A stretch of 5,781 nt of DNA from an uncultured Marmoricola sp. (GCA_937868455.1 CALMMO010000440.1:1-5781), one strand, 5' to 3'; counted from the stretch's first letter, positions 1 to 5,719 are shown. Notes: generated from the letters alone by a model not told the origin. Numbers and translations are program-made.

Positions 1-2
1 CG

Positions 3-587
3 CTGGCGAGTTGGGTGTTGCTCAACATCCCTGCATGGCTCACCGGCATCGAGCAGTGGAAGGTCTTTTGGGAGTTCAACTCCAAGCGCGGACCCGACTT
101 GGGAAGCCTGTGGTTGATGGCGTCCCTCCTGGGCCACCCCGCCTCGGCTGAGGTGGTCAACAAGGTGTCATGGGTGGCCTTTGCGCTGGCATGCGTTGCG
201 GTGCTGGTGATCGGGCTCCGCTCCCCTCGGCGACCACGATTGGCACAACTGGGCTTCTTGATCGTGGCGTCGTTCTTGATCATCAACAAGGTGTATTCGC
301 CGCAGTATGTGCTCTGGCTTTTGCCGCTCGCCGTACTCGCTCGACCGCGGTGGCGCGACCTCATCATCTGGCAGTGCACCGAAATGGTGTACTTCGCCTC
401 CGTGTGGTGGTACCTCGGCGGGTTCACCGCGTCGGCAACATCATCAGCACCCGATCCGGCGTACTTGTTCGCGATCGGAATCAGGGTGGTCGGCGAGATC
501 TATCTGATGTCGATGATCGTGCGCGACTTGTATCGCGGGCCGAATTTCGAGCGAACTTCCCATGGAAAACTTGCGCTTCCCATGTGA
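3..587 (+). CDS. GT87/DUF2029-type membrane glycosyltransferase, C-terminal part (5' truncated by window edge)
   Basis: This is the C-terminal part of a polytopic membrane protein. The reading frame is open to the left edge, so the true start lies outside; the in-frame GTG at position 15 is not a credible start. Counting from that GTG, hydrophobic membrane segments lie near residues 48-68, 78-107, 120-137 and 148-168. A loop motif NKVYSPQYVLWLLPL (about 91-105) and the later segment EMVYFASVWWYLGG are typical of actinobacterial GT87/DUF2029 polyprenyl-phosphate-sugar-dependent glycosyltransferases. Family members transfer mannose or arabinose to envelope glycolipids or glycans at the membrane; the substrate here is unknown. 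A homologue commonly lies upstream of rpsF in actinomycetes (Rv0051 in M. tuberculosis), which supports the call. The last residues (about GKLALPM) and the stop codon are encoded inside a hairpin, so the native tail may have been replaced or extended. Confidence 0.8.
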   Translation: MASWVLLNIPAWLTGIEQWKVFWEFNSKRGPDLGSLWLMASLLGHPASAEVVNKVSWVAFALACVAVLVIGLRSPRRPRLAQLGFLIVASFLIINKVYSPQYVLWLLPLAVLARPRWRDLIIWQCTEMVYFASVWWYLGGFTASATSSAPDPAYLFAIGIRVVGEIYLMSMIVRDLYRGPNFERTSHGKLALPM

Positions 588-612
588 AGTTTCACAGGGG
601 AAGCGCAAGTTT
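567..612. repeat. Long near-perfect hairpin at convergent gene ends
   Basis: A 15-bp perfect inverted repeat (AAACTTGCGCTTCCC at 567-581, complement at 598-612) encloses a second 6-bp stem (TGTGAA 583-588 / TTCACA 591-596). Only the 582/597 pair is mismatched, so 42 of 46 bases can pair. It contains the stop codon of the glycosyltransferase (585-587). It may terminate transcripts arriving from either side, although no T-tract follows on either strand. It may instead be a copy of a dispersed palindromic repeat. A 9-bp direct repeat, CTTCCCATG, at 556-564 and 576-584 overlaps the left arm. Confidence 0.8.
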
Positions 613-632
613 CACCGGGTACCCGGTGAAAC
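609..632. repeat. Perfect 24-bp palindrome, possible bidirectional terminator or repeat element
   Basis: The half-site GTTTCACCGGGT (609-620) is followed directly by its exact reverse complement (621-632), with the centre between 620 and 621. Its first four bases (609-612) are also the end of the preceding hairpin's right arm, so the two structures cannot form fully at once. GTTTCAC also occurs at 589-595, giving GTGAAAC at 626-632 an alternative partner. The palindrome lies 8 bp beyond the stop of the minus-strand racemase-like gene, so it could end that transcript; no T-run is present. Confidence 0.8.
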
Positions 633-640
633 CAACACCC

Positions 641-1681
641 TCAGCTGACCACGATCTTGTCGAACGACGTGATGGTGAAACGCACCGCGAGCTCAACCTG
701 ATCACCCACCGCAGGCACACGCGAACCGCTGGGCAAGAACAACATCGAGGCTTGCATGTGGGGGGGCTCGGCAAATAGGCGCGACTTCCCGTCGATGATG
801 TACGGCGAGCGAACCAATCCCATCGCGTCCAGCCCGCCTCTGACCACGGAGGAGGCGCGGTTGCGCAGGGTGCTGCCACCGGTGGGGGCTACCAACCCGA
901 CTCCGTGTGCGGTGCCGCCGGAGACGATCACGATGGTGCCGGCTGCAGGCGCGTGGCGGCCGCGATAGCCGTAGGCGTCACCGCGTTCGACTGGGTGCAC
1001 GTCGAGCACGGTCGCGCTGACTGTCAGCGCATCGCGAGCGCCTAGCCACAAGTCGGTGCCCACGCGGGGGCGGAAGGTGAAGTCAGGCCAGGCGGCGCGT
1101 AGTTGTTTGAGTTCGGTTGCAGAGAGGTGTGAGACGTAGATCGTGGTGGTCTTGAGGCCGGCCGCGACCACGTCGGTGAGCAGTGCGTTGACCTCACCGA
1201 GGTGAGAGACCTGGGCTAGCGGCAGGTGCAGTGCCACCCCTTCGAGCACGACACCCGCGTTCTTGGCGAGCAGGTCACCAGCTTTGCGGAGTTCGCGGGC
1301 GCTCATGCCGTGGCGCCGCATCGAGGTAGCGCGTTCGAGCACGACCCGAGGCCGGTGGGGTCCGGCGACCAACATTTCGAGGTCGCTGAGTCGGCTCACG
1401 GTGTGGATGAGTCGTTCGTCGTACCCAGGACGCAAGAACTCTCGCCAAGGGGTGAGCACCAAGATCGATCCGTCGAAGCGTTTGGAGACCTCGCCGATCT
1501 CGGCGTAGGTGCCCACGGCCAAGGTGTCGACCCCGAGCCATTGAGCGCGTCGAGCGAGTTTGCCTAGGCCAAATCCGTAGCCGTTGCCCTTCGCGACTGG
1601 TACCAGGCCCGGCTCGCGCTCGACCATGGCGCGCAGGTGGCGCCGCCAGCGGACACCATCAACGTGCAGAGTCAGGCTCAT
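641..1681 (-). CDS. Alanine-racemase-like PLP-dependent protein, coupled to femX
   Basis: A 346-residue protein with the Alr fold: a PLP-binding TIM barrel followed by a C-terminal beta domain. K31 in VPVAKGNGYGFG matches the Schiff-base lysine motif of alanine racemases (usually VKANAYGHG). TSMRRHGMS (about 119-127) corresponds to the family's GMNRLG segment, and FRPRVGTDLWLG (about 203-214) to the RPGIALYG segment. GDAYGYRG (234-241) takes the place of the GYGDGY loop carrying the second catalytic tyrosine. The conserved SMD segment is poorly preserved around PPHMQASM (307-313), so substrate or activity may differ from housekeeping Alr. The start is ATG 1681, not an upstream in-frame codon at 1744: GGAGG lies five bases before it, and it overlaps the Fem stop by one base (TGATG), indicating translational coupling. 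Function in bridge amino-acid chemistry is inferred from context. Confidence 0.72.
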   Translation of the reverse strand: MSLTLHVDGVRWRRHLRAMVEREPGLVPVAKGNGYGFGLGKLARRAQWLGVDTLAVGTYAEIGEVSKRFDGSILVLTPWREFLRPGYDERLIHTVSRLSDLEMLVAGPHRPRVVLERATSMRRHGMSARELRKAGDLLAKNAGVVLEGVALHLPLAQVSHLGEVNALLTDVVAAGLKTTTIYVSHLSATELKQLRAAWPDFTFRPRVGTDLWLGARDALTVSATVLDVHPVERGDAYGYRGRHAPAAGTIVIVSGGTAHGVGLVAPTGGSTLRNRASSVVRGGLDAMGLVRSPYIIDGKSRLFAEPPHMQASMLFLPSGSRVPAVGDQVELAVRFTITSFDKIVVS

Positions 1682-2823
1682 CAGCGCCTCCGCAGGTAGG
1701 TCATGAAGGCTTTGTAGAGGAGCGAGTTGAGGGGCAGGTCCCATTCGCCGGCGTACTCCACCGCCTCACCACCCGTGCCGACCTTGAACTGGATCAGCCC
1801 AACGTGGGGGTCTTTGGCGTCCAGGGTGTCGGTGATTCCGCGCAGGTCATAAACGTGGGCACCGGCGGCCAGCGAGTCCTGGATCATGCGCCACTGCACC
1901 GCGTTGGAGCCGCGCACTTCGCGCTTGTGAGTGGAGGAGGCGCCGTAGGAGTACCACGAGTGCTTCCCCACCCTGATCCAAATGGTCGCGGCAACCAGGT
2001 CGTGCTCGTGGTGACCCAGATAGAGCTTGATCCGGTCAGACTCCTCGCCACTGAGGGAGTCCCACATGGTCTGGAAGTAGCTCAACGGCCGGGGCGTGAA
2101 ATGGTCACGCTCGGCGGTGTGGGCATAAAGGCTGTGGAAGTCAGTGAGTTCATCGCGACCACCCTCGGTGACCACTACCCCCTCCTTGTCAGCCTTCTTG
2201 ATGTTGCGACGCCACAGTTGGTTCATGCCTTTGAGTACGTCGGCTTCAGTGCGCCCTGCAAGCGGAATCTGGAAGTTGTACTGCGGCTGACCCGCCGAGA
2301 AGCCACCCTCTGGCGCTAAGTGCAGCCATCCCAGTTCACGCAACTGCGACACCACACTGGCGCCGGTTTGTGAACGACTCGTCGGCGGCATGTCGAGCAA
2401 CGAATCGATGGACCCATCAGCGATGCCGTCTTTGATCTGCTGCGCGCTCCAGGTGCGCGTGACCACCGGAGGGCCGATGCGGATTGCGAAGGCTTTGCGC
2501 TTTTTCAGGTGCTCTTTGAGTGGGGACAGCCAGGCACCCAGGTCGTCGCTGGCCCAGTCGATGGCCGGGCCTTCAGGCAAGTAGGCCAGGGAGCGTTGCG
2601 ACTTGGGGATCTTGCGAAAGAGCACGAGAGCCGCACCCACCAAGTCGGTGCCCGAGAACCACCCGAGGGATTCGGACTCCCATTCGCGCTTCACCTTGGC
2701 CCAGGCCGGCGTCTGCAAGAAGCTCACCGAGTCTTGAGCGCGCACAAAGTCCAGGTGTTCGGCGGCGTTGATGCGGCGTACGACGAGTGCAGATCCCACG
2801 GCGACGACTCTAGCCCGCAACAC
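1681..2823 (-). CDS. femX: FemX/FemAB-family peptidoglycan interpeptide-bridge aminoacyltransferase
   Basis: A 380-residue Fem-family protein built of two GNAT-like lobes. Such enzymes move an amino acid from aminoacyl-tRNA to the lysine or diaminopimelate side chain of lipid II at the inner membrane face, starting the interpeptide bridge. Visible family features are SFLQTPAW (34-41), AYLPEGPAIDW (80-90), the basic stretch LWRRNIKKADKEGV (203-216), YSYGASS (291-297), AVQWRMI (308-314) and YDLRGITDT (325-333). No long coiled-coil arm like that of staphylococcal FemA is evident, which favours the FemX-like form. The start is uncertain: GTG 2823 lies six bases after the nfo stop with no clear Shine-Dalgarno, and an in-frame GTG at 2799 would give a more usual N-terminus just before VVRRI. 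S. coelicolor has a FemX at a similar locus near rpsF. The transferred residue cannot be read from sequence. Confidence 0.86.
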   Translation of the reverse strand: MLRARVVAVGSALVVRRINAAEHLDFVRAQDSVSFLQTPAWAKVKREWESESLGWFSGTDLVGAALVLFRKIPKSQRSLAYLPEGPAIDWASDDLGAWLSPLKEHLKKRKAFAIRIGPPVVTRTWSAQQIKDGIADGSIDSLLDMPPTSRSQTGASVVSQLRELGWLHLAPEGGFSAGQPQYNFQIPLAGRTEADVLKGMNQLWRRNIKKADKEGVVVTEGGRDELTDFHSLYAHTAERDHFTPRPLSYFQTMWDSLSGEESDRIKLYLGHHEHDLVAATIWIRVGKHSWYSYGASSTHKREVRGSNAVQWRMIQDSLAAGAHVYDLRGITDTLDAKDPHVGLIQFKVGTGGEAVEYAGEWDLPLNSLLYKAFMTYLRRR

Positions 2824-2829
2824 CCATGC

Positions 2830-3645
2830 CTATGCGCGCGAACGCAGCCACTCAAAGTCGGCGATGTGCTCGGCGGCACCACCGGGCGTCTCGCAAATGA
2901 TCGGCGCCCCGGCTTCGCGAACGATCGCGGCGAACTCATCTTCGGGCAGGTTGCCGTTGCCGAAGTTGGCGTGCCGGTCAGCCCCCGAGCCTGCGGTGTC
3001 GCGCGAGTCGTTGGCGTGCACCAAGGTGATGCCTCCCGTGATGGCCCTGACCTTGTCGACCACACCGGCCAGGTCAATGCCACCAGCCCATGCGTGACAG
3101 GTGTCGAGGCAGAACCCAACCTGTTCGAACCCCTCGGCGTGGCTGATCGCCTCCCAGACCGCTGCGATTCGATCGAGGTGGCGTGCCATCGCGTTGTCTC
3201 CGCCCGCCGTGTTTTCGATCAGCACGGGCACCTTGAGATCGGTTGCCTCGATCGCTTTGCGCCAGTTGTCGAACCCGACCGCAGGATCATCACTGGCGTT
3301 GACGTGTCCACCGTGGACGATCAGCCCCTTCGCGCCGATCGAAGCCGCCGCATCGACGTGCTGTTGCAAGAGTTTGCGACTGGGGATCCTGATCCGGTTG
3401 TTGGTGGTCGCCACATTCACGATGTACGGCGCATGCACGTAAAGATCGATCCCCTTGGCCTCAGCATCGGCTTTGAGTTGCGCGGCGCCCCCGGCGTACC
3501 TGATCTCCGGACCCTTGTATCCCTGCGGATCACCCAAGAAGAACTGCACCAGGTTTGTGCCGCGTGCCTTGGCCTCCGCGATCGGATCGGTTTGGTCGAC
3601 GTGAGCGCCGATGTTAAGTCGCGCGGTTGAGGCTGTGTTGGGCAT
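2830..3645 (-). CDS. nfo: Endonuclease IV (AP endonuclease family 2)
   Basis: A 271-residue TIM-barrel AP endonuclease that cleaves the DNA backbone 5' of abasic sites during base-excision repair. All nine zinc ligands known from E. coli Nfo have counterparts: H71 (YVHAPY), H111 (VHGGH), E144 (LIENT), D181 and H184 (LDTCHAW), H210 (VHANDS), D223 and H225 (DRHANF) and E252 (CETPG). The N-terminal NIGAHVDQTDP strand is typical of actinobacterial members, and the length is close to the 285 residues of the E. coli enzyme. ATG 3645 is the only good start in frame. No Shine-Dalgarno precedes it, but TACCCT (minus strand, 3658-3653) ends seven bases before the ATG, compatible with a leaderless transcript. 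It is the first gene of a probable nfo-femX-racemase transcript and is divergent from rpsF. Confidence 0.95.
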   Translation of the reverse strand: MPNTASTARLNIGAHVDQTDPIAEAKARGTNLVQFFLGDPQGYKGPEIRYAGGAAQLKADAEAKGIDLYVHAPYIVNVATTNNRIRIPSRKLLQQHVDAAASIGAKGLIVHGGHVNASDDPAVGFDNWRKAIEATDLKVPVLIENTAGGDNAMARHLDRIAAVWEAISHAEGFEQVGFCLDTCHAWAGGIDLAGVVDKVRAITGGITLVHANDSRDTAGSGADRHANFGNGNLPEDEFAAIVREAGAPIICETPGGAAEHIADFEWLRSRA

Positions 3646-3652
3646 GCGGGCA

Positions 3653-3658
3653 AGGGTA
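3653..3658 (-). promoter_or_regulatory. Candidate -10 element of nfo (leaderless)
   Basis: On the minus strand TACCCT matches the actinobacterial -10 pattern TANNNT and ends seven bases before the nfo ATG. Transcription would therefore begin at or near the start codon. No recognisable -35 hexamer is present at 17-18 bp, and the call rests mainly on spacing and the absence of a ribosome binding site. Confidence 0.3.
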
Positions 3659-3740
3659 GTTGGGTGGTGCTTCCGACCTCGCGGCTCAGGTCGGTGAGGA
3701 GTGTGATGCCCAGGTCGGGGTCGGACGGGCCTGCGGCCCT

Positions 3741-3786
3741 TGCGTCATACGTTGCGGTCGTTATGGCGCTCGTTTCGTATGACGCA
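3741..3786. repeat. Hairpin repeat unit A (CGTCATACG / CGTATGACG)
   Basis: An 11-bp perfect inverted repeat (TGCGTCATACG 3741-3751, complement 3776-3786) encloses a 24-nt loop with TATGGCG at 3762-3768. The 42-nt core (3743-3784) recurs 52 bp downstream as unit B with identical 9-bp arms and the same TATGGCG position. Likely roles are a paired operator for a DNA-binding protein or a dispersed palindromic repeat. The function is unknown. Confidence 0.8.
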
Positions 3787-3793
3787 CGCCACA

Positions 3794-3837
3794 ACGTCAT
3801 ACGACCCGGTTCCTATGGCGACCAGTTCGTATGACGT
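3794..3837. repeat. Hairpin repeat unit B (CGTCATACG / CGTATGACG)
   Basis: A 10-bp perfect inverted repeat (ACGTCATACG 3794-3803, complement 3828-3837) encloses a 24-nt loop with TATGGCG at 3814-3820. Against unit A, all 18 core arm bases are identical but only 14 of 24 loop bases match, so the arms are the conserved part. Arms of neighbouring units also form an inverted repeat with each other (TCGTATGACG 3775-3784 / CGTCATACGA 3795-3804). Confidence 0.8.
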
Positions 3838-3909
3838 CCTGGCAGAGCAGTGCGTACAGCGGCGCCAGAGCCAGCGGGCCAGCAGGTCGAGGGGGAAGCA
3901 ATCGGTGAT

Positions 3910-3939
3910 TTCGTCGTACCTGCGTCTGCGGGGTAAGCT
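3910..3939 (+). promoter_or_regulatory. Candidate promoter of the rpsF-ssb-rpsR-rplI operon
   Basis: TAAGCT (3934-3939) fits the actinobacterial -10 pattern TANNNT and lies 18 bp after TTCGTC (3910-3915), a weak match to the -35 TTGACN. The predicted start near 3946 would give a leader of about 80 nt containing the structured element before rpsF. It lies about 70 bp downstream of the paired hairpin repeats. The weak -35 leaves room for activation or for another promoter. Confidence 0.45.
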
Positions 3940-3971
3940 GACCTGTCGCCCTCGTGAAACTTCGGGGGTCG

Positions 3972-4016
3972 CCTCCTGCCACGGAACGTCCGTGGCCGCA
4001 TGAGTCCGAAGGAGGT
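3972..4016 (+). promoter_or_regulatory. rpsF leader structure sequestering the ribosome binding site, S6:S18-type
   Basis: CCTCCT (3972-3977) can pair with AGGAGG (4010-4015), the core of the rpsF Shine-Dalgarno. Directly inside is an 8-bp stem (GCCACGGA 3978-3985 / TCCGTGGC 3989-3996) with a 3-nt loop. This leaves an unpaired 3'-side bulge, CGCATGAGTCCGA (3997-4009), containing or flanked by two CCG triplets. A hairpin with an asymmetric internal loop bearing CCG is the hallmark of the published S6:S18 leader motif, through which excess S6:S18 complex represses its own mRNA. The pairing is seen directly; membership of that family is inferred. Confidence 0.6.
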
Positions 4017-4024
4017 AGGCAGTT

Positions 4025-4315
4025 TTGCGTGCCTACGAAATGGTCGTCATCCTCGACCCGAGCCTGGAGGAGCGCACCGTCGCCCCGTCGCTCGACAAGT
4101 ACCTCAAATTAGTCACCAAAGATGGTGGCACCGTCGACAGTGTCGAGGTTTGGGGTCGTCGCCGGATGGCTTACGAAATCAAGAAGAACGCCGAAGGCAT
4201 CTACGCCATCGTCAATCTGACTGCTGAGCCGGCAACCGTCAAGGAACTTGACCGTCAGCTCACCCTGAATGAGTCGGTGCTGCGCACTAAGGTCATTCGT
4301 CCCGGCGCTCGCTGA
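4025..4315 (+). CDS. rpsF: 30S ribosomal protein S6 (bS6)
   Basis: A 96-residue protein of normal length with the S6 ferredoxin-like fold. It binds S18 and helps assemble the platform of the small ribosomal subunit. Family hallmarks are [19 protein letters not shown] at the N-terminus, [15 protein letters not shown] (40-54), AEGIYAIV (56-63) and [16 protein letters not shown] (75-90). The start is an unusual TTG at 4025, fixed by the family N-terminus and by a full-strength AAGGAGGT (4009-4016) with an 8-base spacer. The strong Shine-Dalgarno probably offsets the weak start codon, and it is also the part that the leader hairpin can hide. It is first in the rpsF-ssb-rpsR-rplI operon, 28 bp before ssb. 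Confidence 0.97.
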   Translation: MRAYEMVVILDPSLEERTVAPSLDKYLKLVTKDGGTVDSVEVWGRRRMAYEIKKNAEGIYAIVNLTAEPATVKELDRQLTLNESVLRTKVIRPGAR

Positions 4316-4343
4316 GCGTCTGACGAATCGTTAGGAGCCGAAA

Positions 4344-4874
4344 ATGGCAGGTGAAACCCTCATCACTGTGGTGGGCAACATGGTCGACGACCCGGAGCTG
4401 CGCTTCACCCCCTCGGGTGCCGCGGTAGCTAACTTCCGGATCGCCTCCACCCCCCGCACTTTCGATCGCCAGACCAATGAGTGGAAAGACGGCGAAGCGC
4501 TGTTCTTGTCTTGCTCGGTGTGGCGCCAGCCGGCCGAAAACGTTGCAGAGTCCCTCACCAAGGGCATGCGCGTGGTCGTCCAGGGTCGACTCAAGGCTCG
4601 GTCGTATGAAACTCGCGAAGGCGAGAAGCGCACCGTCTTTGAGATCGAGGTCGAAGAGGTTGGTCCGTCGTTGAAGTACGCCACCGCAAAGGTGACCCGC
4701 GCTGCTCGCAGTGCAGGTGGCGGCGGCTACAACAGTGGCGGCGAAGACCCGTGGGGCGGCGCCCCGCAAGGTCAGCCAGCTCCTGCGGCTTTCGGTGGTG
4801 GCCAGTCGGCTGCTCCGCAGGCTCCCGCGCGTGACCCCTGGGCTGCACAGCCCACCGAAGAACCCCCGTTCTGA
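4344..4874 (+). CDS. ssb: Single-stranded DNA-binding protein SSB
   Basis: A 176-residue replication and repair protein. The N-terminal OB fold covers about residues 1-115, with [20 protein letters not shown] (11-30), the DNA-contact region [14 protein letters not shown] (54-67, including W60) and [20 protein letters not shown] (73-92). A flexible linker rich in Gly, Gln, Pro and Ala follows. The C-terminus ends TEEPPF, the acidic-hydrophobic tip that recruits partner proteins; many homologues have DDEPPF or DDDIPF, so this tip is slightly less acidic. Length fits actinobacterial SSB (about 164 residues in M. tuberculosis). The ATG is preceded by AGGAG (4333-4337) at six bases. Its place between rpsF and rpsR is the usual arrangement. 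Confidence 0.97.
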   Translation: MAGETLITVVGNMVDDPELRFTPSGAAVANFRIASTPRTFDRQTNEWKDGEALFLSCSVWRQPAENVAESLTKGMRVVVQGRLKARSYETREGEKRTVFEIEVEEVGPSLKYATAKVTRAARSAGGGGYNSGGEDPWGGAPQGQPAPAAFGGGQSAAPQAPARDPWAAQPTEEPPF

Positions 4875-4938
4875 TCAATCCACAATCCCATTCCGGGCCC
4901 TCGCCTAGTGTCCGGGCTCAACGAAAGAGAGCACCACA

Positions 4939-5175
4939 ATGGCTAAGGCAGTGATTCGCAAGCCGAAGAAGAAGGTTTGCCAGTTCTGCAAGGAGAAGGC
5001 GACTGGTGTCGACTACAAAGACACCAACCTGCTCCGCAAGTTCATCTCCGACCGCGGCAAGATCCGCGCCCGTCGGGTGACCGGCAACTGCGTTCAGCAC
5101 CAGCGTGACATCGCCATGGCGGTCAAGAACGCTCGTGAAGTCGCACTGCTGCCCTACACCGCGACCACTCGCTGA
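4939..5175 (+). CDS. rpsR: 30S ribosomal protein S18 (bS18), zinc-ligand (C+) form
   Basis: A 78-residue protein that pairs with S6 in the 30S platform. Signature stretches are [19 protein letters not shown] (24-42) and [20 protein letters not shown] (43-62). Four potential metal ligands are present: C14 and C17 (CQFC), then C51 and H54 (CVQH). This makes it the C+ form, like RpsR1 of mycobacteria and unlike the ligand-free C- paralogue. Actinomycetes often carry a C- copy elsewhere that is expressed in zinc starvation; that copy is not in this window. The start is ATG 4939, with a modest purine-rich GAAAGAG (4923-4929) upstream. The 64-bp gap after ssb has no clear promoter. Confidence 0.97.
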   Translation: MAKAVIRKPKKKVCQFCKEKATGVDYKDTNLLRKFISDRGKIRARRVTGNCVQHQRDIAMAVKNAREVALLPYTATTR

Positions 5176-5192
5176 GAAAGGATTCTTGAGAA

Positions 5193-5636
5193 ATGAAGCT
5201 CATCTTGACTCAGGAAGTCTCCGGCCTCGGTAGCGCCGGTGAAGTTGTCGAGGTTAAAGACGGTTACGGCCGCAACTACCTCGTCCCTCGCGGTTTCGCG
5301 ATCCGTTGGACCAAGGGTGGCGAAAAGACCATCGATTCGATCAACCGCTCGCGTCAGGCCAAGGCCGTGCGCGACACCGACCACGCCGCTGAGGTGAAGG
5401 CCAAGCTCGAGGGTTCCACCTTCAACGTGCCGGTGCGTGCTGGCACCGAGGGTCGTCTCTTCGGTGCGGTCACCGCGGCCGACATCGCCGCTGCGATCAG
5501 CGCCGGTGGTGCCGAGGTCGACAAGCGCAGCATCGTGCTGGGCAACCCGATCAAGTCCACCGGAAGCCACACCGTCAAGGTCCGGGTCCACGACGACGTC
5601 GAGGCCGACGTCTCGCTCAACGTGGTTCCTGCCTGA
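5193..5636 (+). CDS. rplI: 50S ribosomal protein L9 (bL9)
   Basis: A 147-residue protein of normal family length. L9 binds 23S rRNA near the base of the L1 stalk, and its elongated shape influences spacing between ribosomes and frame maintenance. The N-terminal domain matches the L9 signature residue by residue: G13, G16, V21, G24, Y25, N28, Y29, L30, G34 and A36 in [18 protein letters not shown] and the following VPRGFA. A charged connecting helix spans about residues 41-75, and the C-terminal domain includes [15 protein letters not shown] (88-102). AAAGGA (5177-5182) lies ten bases before the ATG, a slightly long spacing. It is last in the operon and is followed by a strong terminator. Confidence 0.97.
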   Translation: MKLILTQEVSGLGSAGEVVEVKDGYGRNYLVPRGFAIRWTKGGEKTIDSINRSRQAKAVRDTDHAAEVKAKLEGSTFNVPVRAGTEGRLFGAVTAADIAAAISAGGAEVDKRSIVLGNPIKSTGSHTVKVRVHDDVEADVSLNVVPA

Positions 5637-5650
5637 TTTATCGCTTAAAC

Positions 5651-5690
5651 AAACCGGGTCACCCAAAGGGTGGCCCGGTTTGGTGTTTTT
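5651..5690 (+). terminator. Intrinsic terminator after rplI
   Basis: A 14-bp stem (AAACCGGGTCACCC 5651-5664 with 5668-5681, one G-U pair) closes a 3-nt AAA loop and runs into a T-rich tail ending TTTTT at 5690. It begins 15 bp after the rplI stop codon. This is an unusually canonical rho-independent terminator for a high-GC organism and ends the ribosomal-protein operon. Confidence 0.93.
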
Positions 5691-5719
5691 GGCCCGCTGG
5701 CGCGGGTGTCGAAATCCCA

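Larger units (their letters stand above)
3646..4024. other. Divergent nfo/rpsF intergenic region
   Basis: This 379-bp stretch separates two divergent transcripts and contains no credible gene. From left to right it holds a possible leaderless nfo promoter next to 3645, a small inverted repeat (CCGACCT 3673-3679 / AGGTCGG 3688-3694), the double hairpin repeat at 3741-3837, the rpsF promoter and the rpsF leader. In 3838-3909 I see only a loose run of GCCAG-like repeats (about 3864-3884) and nothing I can assign. Confidence 0.7.

Noticed and set aside
592..879. Minus-strand frame ending through the 609-632 palindrome (tail FTGYPVKLALPL)
   Set aside because: It overlaps the racemase-like gene in another frame. 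Its tail resembles that of the glycosyltransferase only because both read the two arms of the same inverted repeat.
1682..1744. N-terminal extension of the racemase-like protein to 1744
   Set aside because: The extension lies entirely within femX, has no family similarity, and the ATG at 1681 has GGAGG at good spacing plus the TGATG overlap.
2509..3630. Long plus-strand open frame (373 codons) across nfo and the start of femX
   Set aside because: It is antisense to two well-supported genes, has no recognisable protein motifs and no ribosome binding site. Long antisense frames are common opposite GC-rich genes.
3741..3837. CRISPR-like array
   Set aside because: There are only two units, the conserved parts are short alternating arms rather than direct repeats with unique spacers, and no cas genes are present.
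4000..4227. Small open frame starting with ATG inside the rpsF leader
   Set aside because: It is out of frame with rpsF, overlaps it heavily, has an Arg-rich shadow composition and no Shine-Dalgarno of its own.
4293..4769. Minus-strand open frame opposite ssb
   Set aside because: It is antisense to a clear ssb gene and has no domain or start signal, so it is a shadow frame.
4875..4938. Regulatory hairpin in the ssb-rpsR gap (CCGGGCCC near 4893, CCGGGC near 4912)
   Set aside because: Pairing is short and ambiguous in a GC-rich stretch, with no terminator tail or promoter that I can support.
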